Assembly (NCBI GenBank): GCA_963823075.1
Contig: CAWGKE010000005.1
Coordinates: 1 to 64,000, forward strand
From: UBA4732 sp963823075
Lineage (GTDB): Bacteria; Planctomycetota; Planctomycetia; Gemmatales; Gemmataceae
Direction: 5' to 3'
DNA length: 64,000 bases
Made by a program: the position numbers and the translations under genes. This document shows, in pieces, positions 9,462 through 19,550 of the stretch. Under the pieces are notes generated by a model. That model made no database searches. It was not told the origin of the DNA and worked only from the letters and a program-made list of their open reading frames with translations. Numbering within the stretch: the stretch's first letter is position 1; every line of letters starts with the position of its first letter.

Positions 9462-10529
9462 TTATTTCCACCCATTCCCCTTCGTCTTCGTCTTGATCCG
9501 GGTCAGGTGGTCGTTGGCAGTGACGTACAGCGTCGAGCCGTCGTCGCCCCAGTTGCAGTTGGACGTGCGGACGCCGGTGGCGATCACGCCCAGCAGCTTC
9601 GCGTCCGGCGAGAACACCAGGATGCCGCCAGGCCCGGCGCCGAAGATGTCGCCGTCCTTGTCCAGCTTCATGCCGTCCGGCAGCCCGCGATGTCCGTCGT
9701 CCAGGTCCTTGTGGAATTCCGTCGCGTCGTAGAAGACGTGGCCCTTGCTCAGCGTCCCGTCGCCGTTCACCTCGAACGCCATCCAGACCGCCATTTTCGG
9801 GTCGGAATTGGAGACGTAAAGCGTCTTCTCGTCCGGCGAAAAGGCGATGCCGTTCGGCTTGGTCATTTCCTTCGTCATCAGCGTCACCTTGCCGTCCTTC
9901 GACAGGCGCCAGACGCCGCTGTAATCCATCTCCATGCCGGGGAACTCCGGCTCGCCGGGCTTGCGCTCCTTCTTGGCCAGGCCATAAGGCGGGTCGGTAA
10001 AGTAGAGATCGCCGTTCGACTTGAAGCAACCGTCGTTGGGGCTGTTGAAGCGCTTGCCGTCGGGCGTGTGGTCGCACAGGACGGTCTTCTTCTTCGTCTT
10101 GAGGTCGAGCTTCGTCACGCGGCGGTCGCCGTGTTCCATCAGCACCAGCTGGCCGTCCGGCGCCATCACCAGGCCGTTCGATCCCGACTCCCGCAGGTCG
10201 GGCTGGTCCTTTTCCGATCCGCTGGGGTGGAGGAAGACGCTTTTGCCGTCGGCGTCGCTCCATTTGATGATGCTGTTTTTCGGGATGTCGGAGCAGAGCA
10301 GGAAGCCGCCGTCCTTGATCCAGACGGGGCCTTCCGCCCAGTCCCAGCCCTCGGCCAGGTTTTCGAGGTAGGCGTCCGGCGCGAGCAGCTTGTCGAGGCC
10401 CGCGTCCTTGCGTTCGATCGTGCCGAAGGGGGGGTACGGCTTCTTGTCGGCCCCGCGCGTCGGCGGCGCCAGGCAGACGAGGGCCGTCGCCAGTGCGGCG
10501 AGGCCGGCGAACAAGAGAGGTTTCTTCAC
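9462..10529 (-). CDS. Secreted SMP-30/gluconolactonase-like beta-propeller protein
   Basis: The start is a GTG at 10529 preceded by GGAGG. It gives a 355-residue protein with a signal peptide (KKPLLFAGLAALATALVCL) and an SMP-30/LRE-like propeller. Family marks include the WAEGPVW box near the N-terminus, SNGLVMAPDGQLVLMEHGDRR, the metal-site region FNSPNDGCFKSNGDLYFTDPPYG, and KPNGIAFSPDEKTLYVSNSD. These proteins hydrolyse sugar lactones or related esters using one divalent metal. The reading frame stays open far upstream, but that extension is only the antisense of the kinase gene. The exact substrate is unknown. Confidence 0.88.
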   Translation of the reverse strand: MKKPLLFAGLAALATALVCLAPPTRGADKKPYPPFGTIERKDAGLDKLLAPDAYLENLAEGWDWAEGPVWIKDGGFLLCSDIPKNSIIKWSDADGKSVFLHPSGSEKDQPDLRESGSNGLVMAPDGQLVLMEHGDRRVTKLDLKTKKKTVLCDHTPDGKRFNSPNDGCFKSNGDLYFTDPPYGLAKKERKPGEPEFPGMEMDYSGVWRLSKDGKVTLMTKEMTKPNGIAFSPDEKTLYVSNSDPKMAVWMAFEVNGDGTLSKGHVFYDATEFHKDLDDGHRGLPDGMKLDKDGDIFGAGPGGILVFSPDAKLLGVIATGVRTSNCNWGDDGSTLYVTANDHLTRIKTKTKGNGWK

Positions 10530-10754
10530 GGCGTCGAGCCTCCAGGAGCGAATCGTGAGAACGTCACCGATGCAACGCGGCAGCATACCAGAGCGCCCGC
10601 CGAAGGCAAGAGGCGAGCCGGGTCTTGTTTCACTTGCCAGCCCGTGATCCGACCTTGCCAAGAGCAGGGCGCACGATGGGCGTCGCGCCGGGGCCGCGAT
10701 TTCTGCTATATTCCACGCACCTCCGCGTCGTCGGCCGTCATGCCTGGAGGCCCC

Positions 10755-13298
10755 ATGGACACCGATCGTAATCTGTTGTTCGGCGTGCTGGCCTTGCAGG
10801 CCGATTTGATCGAACCCAACCAGTTCATCGAAGCCTGCCTGCTCTGGACCAGCCGCAAGGACATGCCGATGGCCGACCTGCTCGTCGAACGCGGCTGGAT
10901 CGTGCCGGACGACAAGGCACACGTGGACTACCTGCTCGGGCGCAAACTGCACAAGCACGGCGGCGATCCCCGGGCCAGCCTGGCGGCCATCCCCGACGAT
11001 GTCAAACGCTCCCTGGCGGCCCTGGGAGACCACGACATTCGGCGCACGCTCGCCGGGTTGCCCGTGCAGGCGGAGGCCGCACACCAGGCCGCCACGGTGG
11101 ACCACGTACCCGGGCCGCGCCAGCGTTACGCCCGACTCCGCTTGCACGCTACCGGCGGCATCGGCCGCGCCTGGCTGGCCCACGACAACGATCTCGGCCG
11201 CGACGTGGCCCTCAAGGAGCTGCGCCCCGAGCGTGCCGGGCACGCCACGCTCGGGGCGCGCTTTCTCCAGGAGGCGCGGATCACCGGCCAGCTGGAACAC
11301 CCCGGTATCGTTCCGGTGTATGACCTGTTCGGCGTGGGGGACGGCGGCCAGCCGTTCTACACCATGCGCTTCCTCAAGGGCCGCACCTTGAGCGAGGCGG
11401 CCCGGGCCTACCACCGGAAGCGGGCGGCGGGCCAGGCCGACGCGCTCGACCTGCCGGTACTGCTGAACGCCTTCGTCACGGTCTGCAACACCGTGGCCTA
11501 CGCGCACTCCCGCGGGGTCATCCACCGCGACCTCAAGGGCCAGAACGTGATCCTGGGCGATTTCGGCGAGGCCGTCGTGCTGGACTGGGGCCTGGCCAAG
11601 CTGGTCGGCCGGCCCGAGGACGCGCCGGAAGCGTCGATGGTCGTCCTCAACGACGGCGGCGCCGACAGCGGCTATACGGTGCAAGGTCAGGCGCTGGGGA
11701 CGCCGGCCTACATGGCCCCGGAGCAGTCCGACGGCCGACTCGACCTGATCGACCGACGCACCGACGTCTACGGGCTGGGCGCGATCCTCTACGAGATTCT
11801 CACCGGCGAGCCTCCGTTCACCGGCTCCAGCACGGAAGAGGTGCTGCGACGGGTCCGTGAGGAGGAACCCGCGCCTCCCCGTCAATTCTGGCCGGACGTG
11901 CCGCCGGCGCTGGAGGCGCTGTGTCTGCGGGCGCTGGCCAAGCGGCCGGAGGACCGCCCGTCCGCCGCCGCGGAGTTGGCGCAGGAGGTCCAGGGCTGGC
12001 AGGAGTTCGAGCGGCGAAAGGCCGAAGAGGCGCTGCGGGAGTCGGAGGCGCTGTACCACTCCCTGGTGGAAACGCTGCCGTGCGCGGTCTGCCGCAAGGA
12101 CCGTGAAGGCCGGTTCACTTTCGCCAACCACCGCTTCTGCGAACTCGTCGGCTGGTCGCTCGAACAGCTTCTGGGCATGACCGGCTTCGACATCTATCCG
12201 AAGGAAATGGCCGAGAAGTTCCGCCAAGATGACCAGTGGGTCATGGATACGGGGCGGCTGTTCGAGGACGTCGAGCAAGTCCATTGGGTCGTAGGCCGGC
12301 GCTACTGTCACACGCTGAAAACGCCCATCCGCGCCGCCGATGGAACGGTCACGGGCATTCAGGCCATCGGCTGGGATGTCACCGAACGCAAGCTCGCGGA
12401 GGAGGAGCTGCGCAAGAGCCGGGAGCGGTTCGAGCTGGCAGTGGCAGGGTCCCAGGACGGCCTGTGGGACTGGGACCTGACCACCGACGCGGTCTACTAC
12501 TCGCCGCGCTACAAGGCCATGCTCGGCCATGAGGACCATGAAATGCCCGACCGGAGCGAGGAGTGGACCAGACGGCTTCATCCCGACGACCTGGAGCGCG
12601 TCCGGGCCGAGCTGCGCGCCCACTTCAAGAGCCGGGAGTCGCTGTCCTGGGTGGAGTTTCGGATGCGCCACAAGGACGGCTCGTACCGCTGGATTCGCAG
12701 CCGGGCGTTCGTCCTGCGCGACGCGACCGGCCGCGTCTACCGCATGGCCGGCTCCCACGAGGACATCACCGACCGGAAGAACGCCGAGGAAGCCCTCCGC
12801 GAAAGCGAGGAGCGCTACCGCTCGGTCATTGCCGCCATGCAAGACGGCATTCTGCTGCTCGACGCTCACGGCGGCTTCCTCTCCTGTAACGCGGCCGCCG
12901 AGCGCATCCTGGGGTTGTCCACCGAGCAGCTGATGGGCCTGTACGCCGCAGGACGCACGCTGGCGGGCCGTCCGCGGGGACGGCGCCCCGTCCCCGGCGA
13001 AAACCCGGCGATGGTCACGCTGCGCACGGGCCGGCCCTGCACGGACAAGGTCATGGGCGTCCACAAGCCGGACGGGACGCTGACGTGGATCACGGTCAAC
13101 GCGCAGCCGCTGTTCCAGGCCGACGGCACGACGCTCGCCGGCGTGGCGGCGTCCTTCGAGGACATTACCGACCGCAGGCGGCTCGAAGAGGAGCTGCGGC
13201 GGACGGCGGAGCAGCTGGCGTCCTGCGAGCAGCGACTCCAGCGGTTCGCTGCCTCCGACGAGCGCCGCGTCCCTCGAACGGACTCGGCGCCGGAATGA
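10755..13298 (+). CDS. Ser/Thr protein kinase (Pkn type) fused to three PAS domains
   Basis: The protein has 847 residues, and the chosen ATG follows GGAGG. Residues 1-120 match the N-terminal module common on planctomycete kinases (MDTDRNLLFGVLALQ). The kinase domain spans about 124-415: a glycine-rich loop (ATGGIGRAW), the VALKE lysine, HRDLKGQNV near 256, DWG in place of DFG, and GTPAYMAPEQ. Three PAS/PAC units follow, about 430-550, 560-675 and 685-810, each ending in a variant of the PAC motif (WDVTERK, HEDITDRK, FEDITDRR). The C-terminus is a short coiled coil with no histidine kinase. It is probably a cytoplasmic sensor coupling a PAS ligand or redox signal to Ser/Thr phosphorylation. 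Confidence 0.9.
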   Translation: MDTDRNLLFGVLALQADLIEPNQFIEACLLWTSRKDMPMADLLVERGWIVPDDKAHVDYLLGRKLHKHGGDPRASLAAIPDDVKRSLAALGDHDIRRTLAGLPVQAEAAHQAATVDHVPGPRQRYARLRLHATGGIGRAWLAHDNDLGRDVALKELRPERAGHATLGARFLQEARITGQLEHPGIVPVYDLFGVGDGGQPFYTMRFLKGRTLSEAARAYHRKRAAGQADALDLPVLLNAFVTVCNTVAYAHSRGVIHRDLKGQNVILGDFGEAVVLDWGLAKLVGRPEDAPEASMVVLNDGGADSGYTVQGQALGTPAYMAPEQSDGRLDLIDRRTDVYGLGAILYEILTGEPPFTGSSTEEVLRRVREEEPAPPRQFWPDVPPALEALCLRALAKRPEDRPSAAAELAQEVQGWQEFERRKAEEALRESEALYHSLVETLPCAVCRKDREGRFTFANHRFCELVGWSLEQLLGMTGFDIYPKEMAEKFRQDDQWVMDTGRLFEDVEQVHWVVGRRYCHTLKTPIRAADGTVTGIQAIGWDVTERKLAEEELRKSRERFELAVAGSQDGLWDWDLTTDAVYYSPRYKAMLGHEDHEMPDRSEEWTRRLHPDDLERVRAELRAHFKSRESLSWVEFRMRHKDGSYRWIRSRAFVLRDATGRVYRMAGSHEDITDRKNAEEALRESEERYRSVIAAMQDGILLLDAHGGFLSCNAAAERILGLSTEQLMGLYAAGRTLAGRPRGRRPVPGENPAMVTLRTGRPCTDKVMGVHKPDGTLTWITVNAQPLFQADGTTLAGVAASFEDITDRRRLEEELRRTAEQLASCEQRLQRFAASDERRVPRTDSAPE

Positions 13299-13403
13299 TG
13301 GGGCGCTCAGGCGTCAAGCCTCCTGCCGCACCGCCCGCCCGTGCGGATGGTTCGTATAATGCAAGAATTCGCCCGCGCGACCCGAGGCCACAGAGAAGCC
13401 GGA

Positions 13404-14426
13404 ATGCAATGCGTGATGAAAGCCGTCCCCGCTCCCGGCCTGGAGCTGCGGACGGCCCCCGACCCGACGCCGGGCGACGGGGAAGTGGTCCTGGCCGTCA
13501 AGGCCTCGTCGATGTGCGGCACGGACAGCCACATCTACCAGTGGGACGCCTGGGCGCAGGGCCGCATCAAGCCGCCGCGCATCCTCGGCCACGAGATGTA
13601 CGGCGAGGTCGTGACGTTGGGCAAGGGCGTGACGACGGTGCGGGTCGGCGACCGCGTCGCGGCGGAATCGCACGTCACCTGCGGCAAGTGCTTTCAGTGC
13701 CGCACCGGCAACGCCCACGTCTGCAAGAACTACACCATCCTCGGCCTCGACCGCGACGGCTCCTTCGCGCAGTACGTCGCGCTGCCGGAGAAGGTGCTGT
13801 GGAAGACGGCCCCGGAGATCCCGCCGGAGCTGGCGTGCATGCAGGAGTCGCTGGGCAACTCGGTCCACGCCGTCCTCGGCGAGGATGTCACCGGCCACAC
13901 GCTGCTGGTGACGGGCTGCGGGCCGACGGGGCTGTTCGCCATCGCCGTCGGCCGCACGGCCGGCGCCGGCACGATCCTCGCCACGGACGTGAGTCCGTAC
14001 CGGCTGGCCCTGGCGCGGCAGGTCGGCGCCGATCACGCCTTCGTGCCGGGGGCGGACGCCGAGACGGTAGTCCTCGACCACACCGGCGGCGAAGGCGTGG
14101 ACAGCGCCCTGGAAATGTCCGGCCATCCGTCGGCGGTGCGGCTCTGCTTCCGGGCGGTGAAGAACGCCGGCCGTGTCGCCCTGTTCGGCATCCCCAGCGC
14201 GCCGATTCCGCTGGACCTGGCCAACGACGTGATCTTCAAGGGCGTGCGCGTCCAGGGCGTGACGGGCCGTCGGCTCTTCGAGACGTGGTATCGCCTGGCC
14301 GGCCTGTTCCGGGCGGGGCTGAACATCCGGCCGATCGTGACGCACACGTTCCCGCTGGCCCAGTTCGCCAAGGGCTTTGAGCTGATGCAGGACGGGCGCT
14401 GCGGCAAGGTGGTGCTGACGCCGTAG
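13404..14426 (+). CDS. tdh: L-threonine 3-dehydrogenase, zinc-dependent MDR family
   Basis: This would oxidise L-threonine to 2-amino-3-ketobutyrate with NAD+. The start at 13404 (MQCVMKAVPAP) gives 340 residues, close to the 341 of E. coli Tdh. Visible marks are the catalytic zinc ligands in MCGTDSHIYQW and GHEMYGEV, the structural-zinc cysteines in CGKCFQCRTGNAHVC, and the nucleotide-binding TGCGPTGLFAIAVG. The segment GVTGRRLFETWYRLAGL is diagnostic of threonine dehydrogenases rather than sorbitol dehydrogenases. No 2-amino-3-ketobutyrate CoA ligase (kbl) is adjacent, so the gene stands alone. A hairpin pair with a T-run follows. Confidence 0.85.
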   Translation: MQCVMKAVPAPGLELRTAPDPTPGDGEVVLAVKASSMCGTDSHIYQWDAWAQGRIKPPRILGHEMYGEVVTLGKGVTTVRVGDRVAAESHVTCGKCFQCRTGNAHVCKNYTILGLDRDGSFAQYVALPEKVLWKTAPEIPPELACMQESLGNSVHAVLGEDVTGHTLLVTGCGPTGLFAIAVGRTAGAGTILATDVSPYRLALARQVGADHAFVPGADAETVVLDHTGGEGVDSALEMSGHPSAVRLCFRAVKNAGRVALFGIPSAPIPLDLANDVIFKGVRVQGVTGRRLFETWYRLAGLFRAGLNIRPIVTHTFPLAQFAKGFELMQDGRCGKVVLTP

Positions 14427-14541
14427 GCGTTCTTGTCGGACAATGCGGACAAGGATTTTCGCCCATTCCATGAAGATCCGGGGCGTACGACGAACGAGAG
14501 TCGGCTCGCGTGTGAATTGTCGCCGCCGGATGGTCCGGTTC

Positions 14542-14593
14542 TGGCGACTGCCGGCTGAGCCGTCGCCAAGAGATCGGTTTCCGACCTTTTTTT
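14542..14593 (+). terminator. Probable intrinsic terminator after tdh
   Basis: TGGCGAC (14542-14548) pairs perfectly with GTCGCCA (14562-14568), with an inner GGC/GCC extension. Right after it, a short ATCGG/CCGA stem is followed by seven Ts (14587-14593). The remaining space up to 14756 shows nothing further of note. Confidence 0.55.
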
Positions 14594-14756
14594 ATTGACC
14601 GAGGATGGACTTCCTGGTGTACTGCGCAGACGGCGCTGGGAGCGGAAGAACCTCGCTGAAGAGCGGCCGGCCTGCATTCGGGCCGACCCTTTTCTCGTGA
14701 AGGACGACGGCATCGGGGCCGCGTCCGTGTTCCATCTCTCACAGGAGGATCCATCC

Positions 14757-15471
14757 ATGAAACGCCCGACCATCCCTCTGCTGGCTTGCGCCCTTCTGGC
14801 CGGGGCGGCCGGCCTCGCCCACGCCAAGAAGGGCAACGCCCTCACGGACGCAAGCGACCGCGCAGGTCATGACGTTTTTCAAGGAGCATGTCATCGGCAA
14901 GGCGCTGGTGACGCCGAAGTTCCCCTTCAAGTGGGACAACGACAAGATGGAGGGCGAGTACGAGGACCAGACCACGTACAACAACTTCGCCGAGACGGCG
15001 GAGGGGTTCGCCTTTGACCTCACGGTGGTGACGAAGGAGACGCTCTACGACCTTGACAAGGAAGGCAAGCGCGTCGGGCCGCCCCACGACTTCAGCGGCG
15101 TCTTGGTGTTCCACTACGAGATCGGCGAGCGCGCCAGCACGAAGAAACTGACCGGGACCGGCCACGGCGTCGTCAGCACCGTCAAGGGGCCCCTCCAGTT
15201 CGGGACCGCCGTCCTGGTCACGGCGATGAAGGTGGAGGACGGCAAGCTGACCTGGACCGAGACCCAATCGGGCTATGCGGACTTTGTCGCGGCAAAGGGG
15301 AAGTACAAGCCGGGCGCCTACGACGGGAAGTACACTTTCAAACTCGTCGATGGGAAACTGGAAATTGCAAGCGATCAGACCAACTACGACGTGGACCCCG
15401 ACACGCTCAAGCGAACGCCGGCGAGCGAGAAACTGCCAACCGCCGTGACCAGGGAGATCGACCAGAAGTAG
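14757..15471 (+). CDS. Secreted protein of unknown function (one frameshift)
   Basis: A signal peptide (MKRPTIPLLACALLAGAAGLAHA) starts at 14757 after AGGAGG. The mature part continues in another frame from about 14860 (QVMTFFKEHVIGKALVTPKF) to 15471, so one base is gained or lost near 14850-14862. The joined protein is about 237 residues. The mature part is rich in beta-prone segments (GVLVFHYEIGERASTKKLTG, KLTWTETQSGYADF), suggesting a small exported beta-sandwich or barrel. I do not recognise a family. Loss of frame so close to the signal peptide would abolish the protein if real. Confidence 0.6.
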
Positions 15472-15525
15472 ACGATGGAAGGAAGAGACAAGGGCGCACG
15501 TGTCATGGTCGTGTCCCTCGCCGTC

Positions 15526-15558
15526 TCTCGTTCCCGGCCCTCCCGTCCGGGAACGAGA
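15526..15558. repeat. CTCGTTCCC-family hairpin, 12-bp perfect arms
   Basis: Arms 15526-15537 and 15547-15558 are exact reverse complements. The arm sequence TCTCGTTCCCGG matches the hairpin core seen at 1011-1047 and 4621-4645. The rest of the 15472-15897 interval shows no gene I can support; the next coding region starts at 15898. Confidence 0.75.
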
Positions 15559-15897
15559 AATGACGAACCCGCATTGGCGCTCATCGGCCGAGAACCCTAC
15601 TTCTCCCCTCCACTTTCCCTGCCCAGACACCCTGTCTGCGTGGTACACTCGACCTGCCGTTCCCGCAACGGCGAGGTGCGTCATACCCAAGCGACCATCC
15701 ACCCAAGGCCGCCTGCGGCCGATGAGCGCCGTCGAGGCGCGGCCGCCCGTCAGCCGCGTTCGGCCCCTTCCGGGACAGACTCTCAAGCCAAGGGCCTGTA
15801 CAAGCGCGACTCCGCCGCGTGAAGAACATCCGCGCTGGCATCGGCCCTTTCCCCCGCTATTATGCGAGCGGTATCCGAAGGCCTCTGGAGATTGCTG

Positions 15898-18428
15898 ATG
15901 GACCGCTACCGTCTGCCGCGCACCGTCGTCCCGTCCCGCTACGACCTCCGCCTGGCGCCGGACCTCGCCGCCGCGACCTTCGCCGGCCGCGTCGAAATCG
16001 CCGTCACGGTGCAGGAACCCGTCGAGGAAATCGTCCTCAACGCCGCGGAATTGCAGATCGCCGAGGCGACCGCCGAAGGCCAGTGGGGCAACCGGCTGAC
16101 CGCAGCCGTGACGCTGGAGGAAGAGACGGAACGCTGCCGGCTGCGCTTCGAGTCCGCCCTGATGAAAGGGAGCTGGAGACTCAAGCTGACCTTCGCCGGG
16201 ACGCTCAACGACAAGCTGCGCGGCTTCTACCGCAGCAAATACAAGAATCGGGAGGGCGAATGGCGCTGGCTGGCCGCCACGCAGTTCGAGGCCACCGACG
16301 CCCGCCGCGCCTTCCCCTGCTGGGACGAGCCGGGCTTCAAGGCCGTCTTTTCCTCCACGCTCGTCGTCGATCCGACCCTGCGGGTCGTCTCCAACACCGC
16401 CGTCGCCGAGGAGCGCGTCGAGAACGGCAAGAAGGTCGTCCGCTTCGCCGACACCATCCCAATGTCCACCTATCTGGTCGCTTACATCGTCGGCGAGCTG
16501 GAAGCGACGGAGGCGGTCATGGTCGGCGCCACGCCGCTGCGCGTCTGGTGCGTGCCGGGCAAGCAGGGGCTGACACGGTTCGGCCGCGACATCGGGGCCT
16601 TCTCGCTGGGCTATTTCGAGGAGTATTACGGCCGCAAATATCCCGGCGACAAGCTCGACCTCGTCTCCATCCCCGACTTCGCGGCCGGCGCGATGGAGAA
16701 CCTCGGCGCCATCACGTTCCGCGAGACGGCCCTGCTCGTGGACGAATCGACGGCCACCCACGCCGAGCGCGAGCGCGTCGCCGACGTGGTGGCCCATGAA
16801 AACGCCCACATGTGGTTCGGCGACCTCGTGACGATGAGCTGGTGGAACGGCCTGTGGCTGAACGAGGCGTTCGCCACCTTCATGGAGATGCTGGCGGTGG
16901 ACGCCTGGAAGCCGGAGTGGAGGCGCTGGACGACGTTCGGCGTTTCGCGCTCGTCGGCCCTGTCGATGGACGGCCTGCGCAGCACGCGGCCCATCGAGTT
17001 CCCCGTCGCGGCGCCGAAGGACGCCGACGCCATGTTCGACGTTTTGACCTACGAAAAGGGCGCATCGGTGCTGCGAATGCTGGAGCAGTACATCGGCCCG
17101 GCCGTCTTCCGCGACGGCGTCCGCCGCTATCTCGACCGCCACGCCTTCGGCAGCACGGAAACGGCCGACCTGTGGCGCGCCCTCGGCGAGGCGTCGGAGC
17201 TGCCGATCCCCGAGGTCATGGACGGCTGGATCTTCCACCCCGGCTATCCGCTGATCGACGTGGAGCGGACGGCCGAGAACCGCCTGGTGCTGCGGCAGCG
17301 GCGCTTCCTCTATCTCGGCGAGGAGGCAGGGCCGGCAGAGGAACCCGTCTGGCGGACCCCGGTGCAGCTGCGCTTCCTCGGGAGCGATGACCGGCCCGAG
17401 CAGACGCTGCTCAGCGGCGGTGAGGCGGTCACATATGAGATGGGCAAGGCGAACACCGCTCTGGTCAACGCGGGCGGCCACGGCTTCTACCGCGTCCGCT
17501 ACGCCCCGGACCTCATGGCGCCGCTCTTGGCCGCGCTCGGCCGCCTGGAGGCCATCGAGCGCTTCAACCTCGTCAACGACGCCTGGGCCGCCGTGCTGGC
17601 CGGACTCACGCCGCTCACCGAGTATCTGGATCTCACAAGCCACTTCCGCGGCGAGCGCGACAAGAACGTCTGGTCGGTGATCGTCGGCTCCTTTCACATT
17701 CTGAACCGGATCATCGACGCGGAGGACCGGCCGCGGCTGGCGGCGCTGGTACGCGACCGGCTGACGCCGGCCGCGTCGGAACTCGGCTGGCGGCCGCGGG
17801 AGGGCGAATCCGAGCTGACGGGCCAGCTCGCGCCGACCTGCTCCGCGCTCTCGGCACGCTCGGCGACGACGCCGACGTCCAGACGCGGGCGGCGGAATCC
17901 TTCGCCACGCACGCGGTGGACGCCAACGTGCTGGCGGCGGTCGTCTCCATCCTGGCGCACGCCGGCGACGCCGCTCGCTATGCGGAGTTCGAGCAGCGAT
18001 TCCGCGCGGCGCGGACGCCGCAGGAGGAGCGGCGCTACCTGCTGGCTTTGGCCGGTTTCCGCGTGCCCGAACTGATCGACCGGACATTGGCCCGCACGCT
18101 CGACGGCGACGTGCGGACGCAGGACGCGCCGTTCGTGCTGCGGGCGCTGCTGATGAGCGTGGACGGCCGCGAACGGGCCTGGGCGTTCGCCGAGGAGAAT
18201 TGGGATCGGCTGAATCGTGCGTGGCCGCCGAACGGGGTGCGGCGCGTGTGCGAGGCGGTGGTCGGCCTGGCGTCGCCGGAAGGGGAGAGGCGCGTGCGGG
18301 CGTTCTTCGAGGCGAAGAAAGTGCATCTCGGCGGCAAGACGCTGGAGCAGTATCTTGAGCAGCTGCACATCGTCGTCCGGCTGCGGGAGCGCGAAGCGGA
18401 GTCGCTGCGGGTGTACCTGCGCCAGTGA
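15898..18428 (+). CDS. M1-family zinc aminopeptidase (one-base frame break near 17828)
   Basis: The protein removes N-terminal residues from peptides and has about 843 residues, normal for aminopeptidase N/M1. The ATG at 15898 follows GGAG. The exopeptidase motif GAMEN lies near residue 265. The zinc site is H300-E301-x2-H304 with E323 (motif HENAHMWFGDLVT, then LNEAFATFME). The ERAP1-like C-terminal helical domain continues in another frame from 17829 (RADLLRALGTLGDDADV). The break is a single missing C (CTCGC where CTCCGC is expected), which looks like a sequencing error. There is no signal peptide, so it is probably cytoplasmic. Confidence 0.88.
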
Positions 18429-18429
18429 A

Positions 18430-19197
18430 TCATGCGGCCCGACCCGCGCCGCCGTCGCGGAGTTCGGGCAGAACGTCCTGGTGCAGCACGTCCTCTACCA
18501 GGGCCAAGGCCCGCGCCACCGTGGGGCCGTCCATGACGCGGTGGTCGTAGGTGAGGCGCACGATGACGCTGCCGTCACCCTGGATGACGCCGTAATTCAG
18601 CGTGGTCGTCAGCGGCGAGAGCGGGTGGAGCGACTCGGCTCCCAGCCCCGAATAGACGCTGACGCCGAAGGTGCCGGCGACGACGGAGCGCCAGGGGCCG
18701 TAGGCGTTGAGGACGTACCACCAGCCCGGCCGCCGCAGCCAGCCCGGCAGCCGGCCGATCTTCAAGGCACGGCGGTAAAGAGCGAGACTTTCGATCGGGT
18801 CTGTCTTGTATTGGCGCAGCCGTTCGTCGAGGGCGAGTAGCGTCTTGTTCTCGGGGGCGGTCAGGTGGGCGAAGAAGACGGCGTTCTCGCCCTGGTAAAG
18901 GCGTTCGACCGTGATCGTGGCGATGCTGATGGGATGCTCATAAAGGCGCACCCACGGGAAAGCGAGGTAGGCGCGGCGGAGTTGGGGCGTCTGGACCGCC
19001 GCCCGCGCAAAGGCCTTGGTGAAGATCGCGCACCAGCTGATGCGGCGGGCCGATCGGGCGCGGGCCTCCACGAGATCCGCGACGTTCATGCGCCGCTGGA
19101 CCGGGACGGTGGGGACGCACCGGGAGAAATGCAGCAGGTCGCAGATCAGCCGGCGCGGCGTCGTCAGCGGCAGCGTCCGTCCCACCTTTTTGCCCAT
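18430..19197 (-). CDS. 2-oxoacid dehydrogenase acyltransferase (E2) catalytic-domain-like protein
   Basis: The protein has 255 residues, starting at the ATG at 19197 behind GGAGG. It resembles the CoA-dependent acyltransferase fold of E2 enzymes and CAT. The C-terminus carries LTYDHRVMDGPTVARALALVED, the HRxxDG active-site motif, preceded by LNYGVIQGDGSVIVRLTYD. It lacks the lipoyl and E1/E3-binding domains of true E2 proteins, and no dehydrogenase subunits are nearby. It more likely acylates an unknown small molecule. Its stop codon lies about 2 bp from the convergent M1 gene's 3' end. Confidence 0.75.
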   Translation of the reverse strand: MGKKVGRTLPLTTPRRLICDLLHFSRCVPTVPVQRRMNVADLVEARARSARRISWCAIFTKAFARAAVQTPQLRRAYLAFPWVRLYEHPISIATITVERLYQGENAVFFAHLTAPENKTLLALDERLRQYKTDPIESLALYRRALKIGRLPGWLRRPGWWYVLNAYGPWRSVVAGTFGVSVYSGLGAESLHPLSPLTTTLNYGVIQGDGSVIVRLTYDHRVMDGPTVARALALVEDVLHQDVLPELRDGGAGRAA

Positions 19198-19339
19198 GTT
19201 GCGCCTCCGCGACCGCGGCCCGGGCCGGCGGGGTGGGACGGACAGGTCGCCCTCCTGCGGCCCGCCTATAATATCGTCGGGCTGCCGGGCCGGACTCCAC
19301 AAGAACCCCGACCCGCCGGCATCCGGCGCCGGACGGCGG

Positions 19340-19367
19340 TTGACAGATAACTGAACATGTTTACAAT
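19340..19367 (+). promoter_or_regulatory. Near-consensus sigma70 promoter
   Basis: TTGACA (19340-19345) is separated by 16 bases from TACAAT (19362-19367), matching 11 of 12 consensus bases. Such close matches are uncommon in planctomycete DNA. Transcription would begin about 19374 and run straight into the hairpin at 19375-19438. Confidence 0.6.
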
Positions 19368-19374
19368 TAAGAAT

Positions 19375-19438
19375 GTCCCGCCTGAGGCGGCGTTCGGTGA
19401 TGGGCGACTCCGGATCCGCCGAGGGCGGGACACTTTTT
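19375..19438 (+). terminator. Hairpin with T-run directly after the promoter
   Basis: TGTCCCGCC (19375-19383) pairs with GGCGGGACA before a T-run ending near 19438. An inner GGCGG/CCGCC pairing is possible. Together with the promoter just upstream this would make a transcript of about 65 bases, either a small RNA or a terminated leader. The nearest downstream gene is a kinase fragment beginning about 110 bases later. Confidence 0.5.
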
Positions 19439-19550
19439 TGCGCCGCGCATTGCTCGTCGGCCGGCTGCGGGATAACGACGGAACGCTAAGAACCTGTCCA
19501 AGATCTACTCCGTGCTTTTCCGACGCGGACGGCTGGTGTAGACGCGGGCG

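Noticed and set aside
9462..13064. A 1,200-codon minus-strand open frame spanning kinase and lactonase genes
   Set aside because: Only the last 355 codons (from the GTG at 10529) look like protein; the rest is the antisense of the kinase, a common effect of high GC.
14842..18087. A 1,081-codon minus-strand open frame over the M1 peptidase
   Set aside because: The composition is Arg/Ala-rich without domains, and the plus strand carries clear GAMEN and zinc motifs.
18430..19197. True pyruvate dehydrogenase E2 subunit
   Set aside because: It lacks lipoyl and E1/E3-binding domains and is far from any E1 or E3 gene.
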